A DNA stretch of 64,000 bases from Sporothrix humicola (Eukaryota; Ascomycota; Sordariomycetes; Ophiostomatales; Ophiostomataceae), in assembly GCA_021396245.1 (NCBI GenBank), contig WNYE01000067.1:167590-231589 (forward strand), in the 5' to 3' direction. The notes beneath the pieces were generated by a model, which was not told the origin of the DNA, ran no database searches, and saw nothing but the letters and a program-made list of their open reading frames with translations. The position numbers and the translations under genes were made by a program. Of the stretch, positions 54,126 to 64,000 are shown one piece after another. Each line of letters begins with the position of its first letter. Position 1 is the first letter of the stretch.

Positions 54126-54725
54126 GCGGCGGCATGATATAGTGAGTGACGGGGAATAGCCATAGCAGGGAATTCGCAATCTTCCACGGTGTACGAATGT
54201 GGCCTACATCTTGTCTTTGTATTTATTTCATTTGATTTATCTATTTTCCATAGCTTCAATCTCGGATACCATTAACCTGAAAACTACTGAGATCTTTGTA
54301 TAAATGATATGACTTGAACGGGTGCAAGCCTTAGATGGCTGCCAAACATAATAAAACGGCACCGGAGATGGGCTGCATTTTGGGCAAGTGAAAATTAAAA
54401 TAATATTTGATAAATATGGCAAAAAGACAAAGGCCCTCCGCAGCTACCTAGTTTTCTTCTTTTCTTTCTAGAACTAATCTCACACATGGGGAATAATTTT
54501 TAAAACAAAAACAAATGAAAAAGGGGTAGACCAAGAAGTATTGGTGTATAATACACACAGTATGTAGGAAATAAGAAAGGGGGTAAGTAAAGAAGAAGAA
54601 GAATGCTGTTATAGTACAAATACAGGACTCGGAATACTCTGTGTAATGAATGGCTGCGAGGGCTTCGCAATGTACCGTTTGACAGCCGTGTGACTGAATA
54701 TCGGATGACGTTTCAGTTCTTTGCA
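54126..54725. other. Convergent intergenic region
   Basis: 600 bp of AT-rich sequence with the 3' ends of the SH3BGR-like and PRP39 genes. A-rich runs occur at 54500-54610. No gene is seen. Confidence 0.5.
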
Positions 54726-57439
54726 CTACTCGAAGCTGGCCGGTCCCTGGGCTGCTGGGTCAGGGATCGCATAAACCTCATAGAAACTTGGGTAACGTGC
54801 ATCAGCCTTCAGGAGTGCAGCCTCGTCTAAACTAGAGGCGGGCTCGACTCCGTCTTTGCCCTTTACTGTGGGTAATTGCACGGATATTGGCCTGTTTGAG
54901 TTAGCATTTGAATTGGCGGGAAACAAACAAAAAAGGGACATGCCAACAATGTTAACAATGTCAACAAAGGGACGAAAAAGGCTTACCCAAAGATCTCACG
55001 ATCAATCTCAATGAATTTCTTCATGGAGTCCTTGCCACCTCTTTGCTGCAAGTACGTCAGGTACGCCTCGCAAAGCTCCCTCTTTGTTGACTGTGAAAGG
55101 CGGCTGCGTGTGCGCATCTCAGTAATAACCTTGTCGACCCGCTCGGCTGCCTGTGCCTCGGTTTCGGCGGTTGTCGGCTGTGCCAGCTCAAAGTCGAACC
55201 ACTTCCACCAGAACTGACGGCTGTCGGCGTAGTACTCGACGTTCTTGGAAAACACTGTGCGTGCGTCGTCGACGGAGCCCTTGACCTTCCACAGCATAAA
55301 GGCCCATTCTGCAACGAGGACCGCCTTGACAAAGATGTCCACCTCGTGCTCGTCCAGCTTCTTCTTGAACACCTCGATGGCCGCCTCAAGACCGACTTGC
55401 CGGCGTTCCAGGTTGGCGAGAGACACGATGGTCTCGGCACTGTTCGGCAAAACACCCAACACCGCCTCATGGATGGCACGGGCTGTGTCGATACGTCCCC
55501 GGCTCTCCTCGAAGTAGGCAAATTGAAGCCGGATGGCTGGGCGGCTGATGGGCACAAAGAGCGTGGAGGCACGAAGGAACACAATCCGCACATCCTCTTC
55601 TTTGCCTGGCTGAGCCGACATCCACCGAGCGTAGCGGAGCCAGAACTCGTCGTAGTATGCGCATGTCACTAGACAACGCTCATACAAAAAGACAGTGCGT
55701 GTATAGTCGCCGCCAGCCTCCTCAAAGTCCAGGTACTTGCGCCAGTTGACCAGCTGTGCGTGATCGAGCATTGTTACGTGGAAGTACGGCCGTTTGATCT
55801 CCGACTCAAACGCCCACCGCTTGGTCGTCTCTTCCTGTGTCTTGGTGAACGTCTCGTATGAGAGGGCGTCAGTCTTGGTGCGTAGAGCAACCTCGATCTC
55901 AGCTTCAGACTTGCTGCTGTAGTGAGGATCTTCAGCCTCCAGCTCAGTCCGTAGGCGAGCAAGGACCTCCTCGGATGCAAGCTCGGCAATGGGGCGAGTC
56001 TGGGCAAGCTGGCGATAGCGCTCATAGTAGCGCGCATACTGGTGCATGGGGATCTGGATGATGCGCTTGAGGATGGCAAAGATGTTCTCTGTCGCCTCGA
56101 GCCGCTCCTCGTACTCAATGTACTTGTCCCAGAGAGGGTGTGCTAAGAAGTCAAGACCAACATGATCTGCAGCACGGTCAAATAGCCTAGAAAGGAGCAG
56201 TTAGTTGATGTTCAGTGACGGAAGCTCCGCCCCATGCTCAGCTGTTGAACTAAGGGGTGCAAAGAGACATGGATAAGTTAACAGCAAAGGAAGCAGGATG
56301 GGAGGGAAGGGGAGGGGGGAAGGGGGCCGGGAAGGGAGCAAAAATACAAAAATATTGTTTTTGGTCCGAGAAGATCTGAAAGTTCAAAGTAAAGGCTTAA
56401 GGCTGAATATTGCAATGGGAGTATGGTGCCGAGATTTGCAGGGTAGATATCGATCAGAGCAAAAAGGCAGGGTCAAGCAGGATTTGCGAGCGATCTGCGA
56501 CGGGAGAGCAAGGGCGGCAGAGGCTTGAGCGGATACACAAGGCTACCGCCCTGCTAGAACAATATATAAATGCTTGTGCGATTTTGTGAGAGAGAGCACA
56601 TCCACCAGGACGATTTTTGGGATTTCAGAATGGCCATGACTGGATATTCTCACCGTGAAGGGTTGATGCGATGCAGGCCGTTGGCACAACGCAAGAAGAC
56701 ATAGGGTCTGTCTCTCGGGTTGCGCACGTCGCCGGGTGGTCCTCGTTCCTCGCTCTTCACACGCGTTCATGCTTTGTCCACCATCTTTCCTTTTTCCACG
56801 CGTCTTCGTTCTCGTTCACTCCTTTTCTTCGGATGTGCGAACTACAGGTTATGGGTATACAACAGGGAGAGGGGGGATGCAGAGTGGGGAGGAGAAGGGA
56901 AGGGGAGGGGGTTGAGGGGAGATTGACAACTCTGTCGGGACTTACTCTCTCACGGGCTGGGGCTCGTGGGTGGTCTCAAGCTTGAAGGTGCAGAACTGTG
57001 TCCACAGATCGACCGAGTTTGTGATGCTGGCACAGCCGCGCTCGTAGATCAATTCAGCGGCCTCGGGGCCCGAGATGTTGAACTCAAAATCGGCAAACTT
57101 CTTCCAGTAGCCAAACAGCAGCGGGAACTTGCGTAGCATGCGGTCGTATGTGCTTCTCATCGTCTCGATGGCTTGCGGGGTCGAGTTACGATTCAGACCG
57201 CCATCGAGGGCTTCGCACGCGTAAAGAAGCTTCTCCCAGAGCTCAAAGTTGTCGGAGTCGGCATCCTAGAGTAGCAACAGCGGTCAGCAAAAGTTCAGAG
57301 CAGGGGAAATCAAACAAAGTGAAAAGGGGAGCCACGAAAGCTCAGAGGCACTCACCAGCTGCAGACTCAACGTCCGAATCTCGGCGTTCTCCTCGTCGGT
57401 GCCGCCATAGTTGTAATCGGGGAGTGTCGCGTCAGACAT
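54726..57439 (-). CDS. PRP39: U1 snRNP splicing factor PRP39
   Basis: Four exons on the minus strand, 57439-57356, 57265-56946, 56186-54987 and 54891-54726, give 589 aa. All joins keep phase: LSLQL-DADSDNFELW, PVRE-LFDRAADHVG and REIFG-PISVQLP. HAT (half-TPR) repeats with conserved aromatic residues run through the protein, for example FELWEKLLYACE, LLFGYWKKFADFEF, HPLWDKYIEYEERLEA, VNWRKYLDFEEAGGD and FWLRYARWMSAQPG. Prp39 with Prp42-type partners scaffolds the U1 snRNP and helps commit pre-mRNA to splicing. The introns measure 90, 759 and 95 nt. The second is about ten times the size of every other intron here and is described as a finding. The start MSDATLPDYNYGG is the first ATG and fits the family. 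Confidence 0.92.
56187..56945 (-). other. Unusually long (759-nt) intron in PRP39
   Basis: The donor GTAAGT begins at 56945 and the acceptor TTTCTAG ends at 56187, preceded by an AACTAAC branch. Both flanking exons are fixed by HAT-repeat sequence and phase. The coding strand is C/T-rich in two parts (opposite the G-rich runs near 56298-56335 and 56860-56930). No coding frame within it continues the protein. Confidence 0.75.
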
Positions 57440-58526
57440 GGTGGCGATTGAGGTTCTCAGTCGATGGGGAGTGCGATTGCGACGACGTGACCAGGGAATC
57501 CGGATGCGACTCCTTAATTATGTTTGCGACAGCTGAGGGGCTTGATTCGGCGCAAAGAGGATCGATACTTCTGTCGTAGCCGAAGAATATCGATGTTGAA
57601 GCAATGCGCTTGAGGAAATATGCGCGCTTTCTCGTTGTAGGCGATAGTGGTGCGCGTTTGCGATAACACGAAATCTGGTGATGCAGCAGGCAGAGAAGGC
57701 TGGCAAGAAAAGGAGTGCGAGCAAGATTTGGCGCTGACGATTGGATTGTTGTTTTGCTCTCTTGGCTTTTGCTAGCGCATGTGCAGTGCTGCACGCACGG
57801 GCCAACCAGGCTGGGTTGTCCTTTCCGTGCAGTGGAATTACCCAAAACGGCTAACATGATTACATCAGCTAGTTTGATGGTAAGGTCACGTGCGACGATG
57901 GCTCTTGCTCCAATGCTTGTATGCACCTTCCCATACTAATAGCTGCGTCATGGTATCCACTACGGGACAAGCGGCGTGCTGCTGTGCTCTCTGGCCTGGG
58001 CGTCTGGCGGAAAGCACCCCTCAGCGTCTCAGCTCAGCTTGCAGCAACGTCGATAACTTTTTGGGCCTCGAATCTGACAACCCTAATACCTTTACAAAAA
58101 AAGCAAAATCGACGACATTGGCATACACACGCCCGACTCGAATACATACGACCGATATCCGAAACCTTATTGGCTACACTTTACTTTGTCCTTCCCCTAT
58201 CAACGGGGAATACGTCCAAGCTCGAAGAGCTTCCCAAGCTGGGAGCATCACGAAATCTCAACTTTGGAATCATCAAAACTGCAACACAGCCTCAACGCCA
58301 TCTCTCTGCCCTTCCTGTACTCGATAAAGAGTTCCGTATGCGCCGGAAAGCGATGCCCAGACGCTCCCCGAAGCCGCCGTCCTCTTCCCCGGCGGACCTC
58401 GCAACCCCGAGCTCTCTGGGCCTTTTCTCTAGACCCTATTGACCGATATTTCGAAATTCCGATTATTTTGAGCTTTTGAATTTCCGGGCTTCCTATTGTG
58501 GACATTTACACCCATAACAACCTTCG
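57440..58526. other. Divergent promoter region PRP39 / synaptojanin-like
   Basis: 1.09 kb between outward-facing start codons. It contains GTCACGTG at 57885-57892. Small frames in it have no domains. Confidence 0.5.
57885..57892. promoter_or_regulatory. GTCACGTG E-box between PRP39 and synaptojanin-like gene
   Basis: This is the reverse complement of the CACGTGAC word found at 8875, 28197 and 52283. It lies 446 bp from the PRP39 ATG and 635 bp from the other start. Confidence 0.3.
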
Positions 58527-61500
58527 ATGGACTACGTCGGCAGCACGGTGTCGTGGAACGGCCAGGTACCGGATCCCGACACCTCTAGCCGACTGTTGAT
58601 CCGCGACTATCCACATCGTGCCATCGCCATCGTTTCTCAGACACACGCCCTCATCTTCCGTCACAGCGCCGCCGGCAGCGACTCACACAATGGCAGCAGT
58701 GCCAATGGCGGCAACAGGAATAATGGTGGTGGCAACGCTGCATCCAAATGTATGGTGGAATTTTCGCCCATTTCGGACGGCATGCTGAGCGACTATCGTC
58801 CATTGACGCCAAGGCCCGTTTATGGAACACTGGGCCTGATTTCTGTCAACCAGGATGTATTTCTGAGCGTGATTACACAGGCACTGCGCGTGGCCACACT
58901 ACGGCCTGGCGAGACTGTCGAGATGATCCAGCAAGTGCAGTTCTTCTGCCTCAACACCAACGAATACGACGACGTTTTATCAGCGGCCAGCGACCCGTGG
59001 GATCCAGATGGTGATGCTGCATCTGTCTACTCGCAAGGACTCAGCAGACGGGATATTCCTGTTGAGCATCCTTGCCAGGAGCTTATGAAGCTGCTGGGAA
59101 ACCGGAGCTTCTATTACAGCACAGACTTTGATATGACAAATCGCTTGCAAGATCGGTCGGCCGATGCTTCGTCGTTTGATATTGACAACTTTGACGAGTC
59201 TTTCTTGTGGAACTCATTTATGATCCAGCCTCTTGTGCAGTTCCGCGCAAGGCTGCAACCACACGAGCGCGAGACACTCGACTCGTCGCGAATTCTCACA
59301 TCGGCAGTGCGCGGTTTCTGCTTGACCGTCACTATCCCACAATCTGTCGCGCCACTACGCAATATCCAGTCCGGCATGCCTTCGTATCTGACTGTTATTT
59401 CGCGGTTATCGTGCCGACGAGCGGGCACACGCTTTAACGCACGAGGCATCGACGACGACGGCAACGTGGCTAACTTTGTTGAGACCGAGACGATCTACTG
59501 GAGTCCTAGTGGTGTGGTCTTCTCGTATGTGCAGGTCCGTGGCTCTGTGCCTGTCTTTTGGGAGCAGTCGCCCGGCCTGATCCCTGGCCACCAGAAGATT
59601 ATTGTGACGAGATCACCAGACGGTGCACAACCAGCGTTTGACAAGCATTTTGAGGACCTGGAGACGTCCTATGGCGCCGTGCACGTTATCAACCTGTTAA
59701 GCGAGGCCAAGCCTGGCGAGGCTGAGCTGACGCAATGCTACCGCTACGGCCTGCAGCACACTCCCTTGGGCCAAAAGAGCAGCGACAAAGGCCAGTCGTC
59801 TGACCATGCACTCATTCGATCGACCGAATACGACTTCCACGCCGAAACCAAGGGCCCGACAGGCTACGAGGCTGCCCAAGAAATCCGGCACTACATCGAC
59901 AACTCGGCTAACGGCTTCGCTTACTACCTGGCGATGGAGGCGGACGATTCAAGGGCAAGCGGCAACAATGGACGCAAAGCGAGCAGCGCCAGTGCACACC
60001 GCCGATTTGTCGTTGTTCTGCAGCAGGAGGGCGTGTTCCGCACAAACTGCCTTGACTGTCTGGACCGGACAAACCTAATCCAGACGATCATCTCGCAAAT
60101 GGCTGTGGAGACGTTTTTGCACCACCGTAAGGAGCGTGCGGGCAACGACTTTTGGGTGCGTCACTCGAATCTGTGGGCCGACAACGGCGATGCGCTGTCC
60201 AAGATTTACGCCGGAACAGGCGCGCTCAAGTCGTCGTTTACACGGCACGGCAAGATGTCGCTTGCAGGCGCCATTGCAGATGCGCGCAAGTCGGCAACAC
60301 GTCTCTATATCAACAACTTTGCCGACAAGGGCCGGCAAAACACCATTGACATGCTTCTGGGCCGGTTATATGGCCAGGCACCTGTTGTTCTTTTCGACCC
60401 GATCAGTGACTACGTCACACAAGAGCTCAACAAGCGAGCGGCCACCTTTTCGTCGTCGGAAGTCATCAAGATGTAAGTTCATACTGCCTACTTCAGCCAT
60501 TTATCGTGTGTATATGTACTAACATAACAGTTGGGTCGGTACATTCAATCTTAACGGCCGTCTCGACGGACTGCACGAGGACTTGTCGCCGTGGATTTTC
60601 CCAACCCCGATAAAGTCAGCCGAACAGCTGCCTGAAATCGTGGCCATTGGCTTTCAAGAGATTGTGGAGTTGAGCCCGCAGCAGATCATGAACAGCGACC
60701 CAACTCGCAAGCAGCAGTGGGAAGCTGTTGTGCGCAATACGCTCAACAAGCATGCGGTTGCTCTTGGCGGCGAGCAATATGTGCTTCTGCGAAGCGGCCA
60801 GCTCGTCGGTGCGGCACTGTGCATCTTTGTCAAGTCGTCCTCGCTGGCCAAAATCAAAAACGTCGAGGGCAGCGTCAAGAAGACGGGCATGTCTGGCATG
60901 GCAGGCAACAAGGGTGCTGTCGGTATCCGGCTCGACTATGCCAGCACGCCGATCTGCTTTGTGACGGCGCATTTGGCAGCCGGTTTTGCCAACTACGAAG
61001 AACGCAACCGCGACTATCTCACCATCCACCACGGCCTGCGCTTCCAGCGAAACCGGGGCATCGACGACCACGACGCTGTCTTATGGTTTGGTGATTTCAA
61101 CTACCGTGTTGGCCTGGGTCGCGAACGGGCGCTCGATCTTGTTCGATCGCGAAACCTCGAGGCGCTGTATGAAAACGACCAGCTCAACCTGCAGATGGTG
61201 GCTGGCCTGGCATTCCCCTACTACTCGGAGGCGCGCATCACGTTTATGCCGACATACAAGTTTGATGTTGGCCGGGATGAGTACGACTCGTCTGAAAAGG
61301 CACGAATTCCCGCGTGGACAGACAGAATCTTGCGCAAGGGACAGCACCTGCGCCAGACCGAGTACAACTCGGCACCACTCAAGTTCTCGGACCACCGGCC
61401 AGTATATGCCCACTTCCAGTGCACAGTCAACATTGTGGACGAGGCACTGCGTGACAAGATCAGTCGTGAGTTGTACGAGCGCCGCAAGGGCGAAGTCGGC

Positions 61501-62667
61501 GATGTCACGGCCAACACGACGGTCGAAGACACCGACGACGAAGACCTGATTGGCTACGATGCCATCGAGCCCGGTCTGCCCGCAGCAAGCTCAGACCGCC
61601 AAAAGTGGTGGCTCGATAATGGTCGGATGGCACAGGCCAGAGTGCAGCCGCCAATTCCAGCCAACCCGTCTACACACACTGCCATTCTCAACCCCAAGCG
61701 GCCAGCAAACCCCTTTACACCGACAGACGAGCCGGACTGGGTGGCCGTGCCACGGGCCGAGTCGCGGCTGTCGTCGTTTTCGAGCTTGTCGACGTCGCCG
61801 TATGAGCACATCAACCACTCGACCGTGCTGTCGTCGTCGGCTAACAGCCAGAACGGCAGCGGTACAGGCGTGACTGCCTCTAGAAAGGGCGGCCAGCCCA
61901 TGGCCCAGAGCCTCTCGTCCCAGTTCCACCGGCAGGATGCAACAGCCACACCGCCGCCGCCGCCTCCGCCTAGGAGACAGGGGGCGGGCACGGTGGACAG
62001 TGACTTGGCGTCCCTTGCAGGCAGCAAAAAGTCCGCCTCGACCACGTCTTTTGCATCTACTTTCCCGGGTCCACCTCCGCCACCCAACTCACGCGTTCCA
62101 CCAACAGTCAGCGGCGTCACCAAGGCCCTGGACGAGCTGAGAGCGTCGGCTGCGTCATCGCCGTCGTCCCTTTCTGGCAATGACCGCCATGGCCCTCCTG
62201 TAGTCTCCAGGCAGACGTCCAACAAGGTGAACACGACGTTCCCGCCGCCACCAACAACCGCCATTTCACCCCGTCCGGAATCAGTTGCGTCAAGCACGTC
62301 GGCGTCTGGGACAGTCGTGTCTGCTAAAGGCAAGCCGGTGCCCCCAGTCGCCAAGAAGCCGGCACATCTTACGTCAACGCCGTCTGCATCGTCATCCCCA
62401 GCCGCAAGCCGTGTTACTTCTGCAACCTACCATGACTTGGACGAACAGGCACCGCCGAAGCCGCCCCGGCGACGCACAGATCTGCCCTCTTCGTCAGCCG
62501 GCGACATGCCACCCAAGCTGCCGGCGAGAACACCGACAGTCGCTGGTCATGGTCCGAACAGCGGCCGGCCGATGCCCCCCAAAGCACGGTCTAGCAACGT
62601 CGACTTGCTCGGCGATGACGATTCGGGCAACGAGCTGTCCCGGTACCAGCCCCTGCAGCCGTCATGA
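58527..62667 (+). CDS. Synaptojanin-type polyphosphoinositide phosphatase (Sac1 + 5-phosphatase)
   Basis: Two exons, 58527-60472 and 60531-62667, give 1360 aa; the join makes EVIKIWVGTFNLNGR. The Sac1 domain occupies about 50-580, with the CX5R catalytic motif in RTNCLDCLDRTNLIQT near residue 508, so the Sac activity is probably intact. The inositol-polyphosphate 5-phosphatase domain starts at WVGTFNLNGR (about 650), with GNKGAVGIRLDY, LWFGDFNYRVGL near 834, PAWTDRILRKG near 909 and SDHRPVYAHF near 935. The last 320 residues are Pro/Ser-rich with PPPPPP and PPKPPRR-type SH3-binding sites. This is the layout of yeast Inp52/Inp53 and animal synaptojanin, which remove phosphates from PI(4,5)P2 at endocytic sites and on early endosome/Golgi membranes. 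Confidence 0.93.
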
Positions 62668-63314
62668 GTCCGATGTTAAATGCCGGTCGACGGAGTACGA
62701 GGTACGGAGAGAAAGTAGAAAAAGGGACAGAGAGCGGAAAGATCAGAGGTCCGATCACTGATACTGGGGGTTTTCAAATGTAACCCTGTTGATGGAGAAG
62801 TTGATTTTTGAATTTGGAGTACGGCACTCAAGTACGTCGTATTTGTACACGAGGCATGACCAACAACGACTGGGACGGTATTGGATAAACGAATCATATG
62901 AACGGGTCAATAGACAGGGCAAAAATAAATGGCACAAGAATAAAAGGGCAATGATTTTGACAAACACCTGCATGAAACAACAGAGTCACATAGAGCAAAG
63001 CTACTCTACACAGCGTGCAGCACAAGTCTGCAATCTACTCGGCATGATGAGCCGCACGCTGGGGTCACTTTATCGTAGACGATCTCGGGCCGTCTTGCTT
63101 TTGTGACTTTGATTGTAAATACGTCGTATTTTGAGTGCCTTTTGAGTAAATGAGAGCCAAGTGGCCAGCTGGCTGCCGCGCCGGCACTCTCTTGCCGGAG
63201 ACCCATTCACCGCCCCGCCAAAAAAACGCGAACCACACTAAAAAACGCGCCAAAAGGTAAACATTCTACCCACCCACCTCCTCCACATCAAAATTATCGT
63301 TAAAATCGTCGAAA
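62668..63314. other. Intergenic region next to transposon relic
   Basis: It contains the synaptojanin-like 3' end, with GGAGTAC words near 62690-62705 and 62815. From about 63220 it has A-rich and C-rich stretches that may include the transposon's outer end. No terminal inverted repeat can be assigned because the other end is outside the window. Confidence 0.4.
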
Positions 63315-64000
63315 ATGAAAGGAAAAAAACACGTCGATACGCCGAAAAAGAATCGAATTATTAACACAGTCGAAGGTAAGTTTTAAAAGGGTATTCGATT
63401 TAGTTATAATGTTATTTTCCGCGAGTACAACGTTTTAAAAATAACGGGTTAAAAGATTTTGAAAGAAAAAGACCGTTTACGAAAGTTTTATAACTGTTTT
63501 AATATCGAAGAGACTTAAGGCCGTAAAAAGAAGTTTATAAAAGAAAACGTTAATTGTTTTATTTATTTTATAAAAAGTAATAGTTTTGATTTTATTACGA
63601 ATAATACCCGACGTACTTACGATAAGGCCTTAAGTTAAACCTCGAGATTATAAGGTTATAGGACCTGGGTTATATAAGAGGTGTAACGGGGTAACTATTG
63701 TAAATAATACTTAATTTACTTACGATAAGGCTTTGGGTTAAGTTACGAGACTTTAAAGTTATAAAGCCTTAATTATATAAGCGGGCGTATTAATTATAAG
63801 TTTAATTACGAAGGTTTTATTTTCGAAAAATCGTTCTCGAAAAAACAGTTATACGCGTTAGACTTTTTAAAGTTTAACGCGGATTAAACTTTTTTTTTTT
63901 TTTTTATAGTTTAACGAGTTTTTTTTAACTTTTTTTTAAATTTTTTAAAATTTAGTTTTATAATAAAATTATTATTTATTTAACGATATTATATATAGTT
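63315..64000 (+). mobile_element. RIP-degraded Tc1/mariner-like transposon relic (partial)
   Basis: Reading from the ATG at 63315, one frame shows pieces of a fungal mariner-type transposase N-terminus: VDTPKKNRI, then NVIFREYNVLKITG, KILKEKDRLRKFYN and ET-stop-GRKKK. This follows the usual order of DTP..RI, an HTH with VF..Y.VS..TG..IL, and ETRGRK-K. The frame is broken by stop codons that are all TAA, as C-to-T change of Gln codons would give. From 63421 to 64000 only two CA dinucleotides remain, while TA is very common, the mark of repeat-induced point mutation. Sequence becomes nearly pure A+T at the edge. The element runs out of the window. Class assignment is an inference from these short motifs. 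Confidence 0.6.
63600..63781 (+). repeat. Diverged direct repeat inside the relic
   Basis: Two 79-nt units, 63600-63678 and 63703-63781, are offset by 103 nt. Aligned without gaps they agree at 58 of 79 positions, and 17 of the 21 differences are transitions. Confidence 0.75.

Noticed and set aside
52868..54259. 463-codon minus-strand frame made of Ser runs
   Set aside because: It mirrors the GAA/GAC runs of the SH3BGR-like tail; low complexity, no domain.
61554..62354. 266-codon minus-strand frame
   Set aside because: Antisense of the Pro/Ser-rich tail of the synaptojanin-like gene.
1..64000. CRISPR arrays, bacterial operons, rRNA genes
   Set aside because: No regularly spaced repeats, no Shine-Dalgarno-led polycistrons, and no 5S or large rRNA sequence noticed; gene structure is fungal throughout.

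Overview
The window is nuclear DNA of a filamentous ascomycete, most likely a Sordariomycete. Reasons: genes are carried on both strands and interrupted by short introns (55-105 nt) with GT...AG ends and CTAAC/CTGAC branch sites. Gene types include Zn2Cys6 regulators, a fungal NACHT-C2H2 STAND protein and GPI wall proteins. A RIP-like mutated transposon relic lies at the right edge. I cannot name genus or species. Exon joins below were worked out by hand from splice signals, reading frame and conserved motifs across the junctions.

Layout. 1-1596 (-): a carbamoylase/nitrilase fused to an Asp/Glu-hydantoin racemase, cut by the window edge. 2997-4813 (+): DHA2-type MFS exporter. 5483-7969 (-): steryl-ester/acid lipase. 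9395-14202 (+): PEX6. 14790-14879 (+): intron-containing tRNA-Asn(GTT). 17800-18918 (+): cytochrome c peroxidase. 19950-23769 (-): NACHT/C2H2 STAND protein, divergent from 24449-27900 (+), a RAD5/RAD16-like SNF2 ATPase. 28323-29552 (+): ATP11 chaperone. 29826-31735 (-): peroxisomal 4-coumarate-CoA-ligase-like enzyme ending in SKL. 35324-35924 (+): small secreted protein. 37435-37860 (-): small GPI-anchored Ser/Thr-rich protein. About 6 kb without a supportable gene follows. 44031-51735: four genes on the same strand (flavin-reductase-like protein, FAD monooxygenase, SDR, Zn2Cys6 regulator) that look like a small metabolic cluster. 52563-54125 (+): SH3BGR/thioredoxin-fold protein with a very long charged tail. 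54726-57439 (-): PRP39. 58527-62667 (+): synaptojanin-type Sac1/5-phosphatase. 63315-64000: AT-rich, CpA-depleted relic of a Tc1/mariner-like transposon.

How they may work together. Most genes are housekeeping and unrelated: peroxisome biogenesis, mitochondrial peroxide defence, F1-ATPase assembly, splicing, phosphoinositide turnover. Two stretches look accessory. The first is 19.9-27.9 kb, where an NLR-like receptor and a SNF2 ATPase share a 679-bp divergent promoter between two conserved mitochondrial genes. The second is 44.0-51.7 kb, where two copies of an almost identical 15-bp palindrome, CGGACTNCAAGTCCG (CGG-N9-CCG), lie upstream of the SDR and upstream of the Zn2Cys6 regulator. That suggests the regulator controls itself and its neighbour. 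These palindromes, and the single-polypeptide carbamoylase-racemase at the left edge, are the most interesting items I found.
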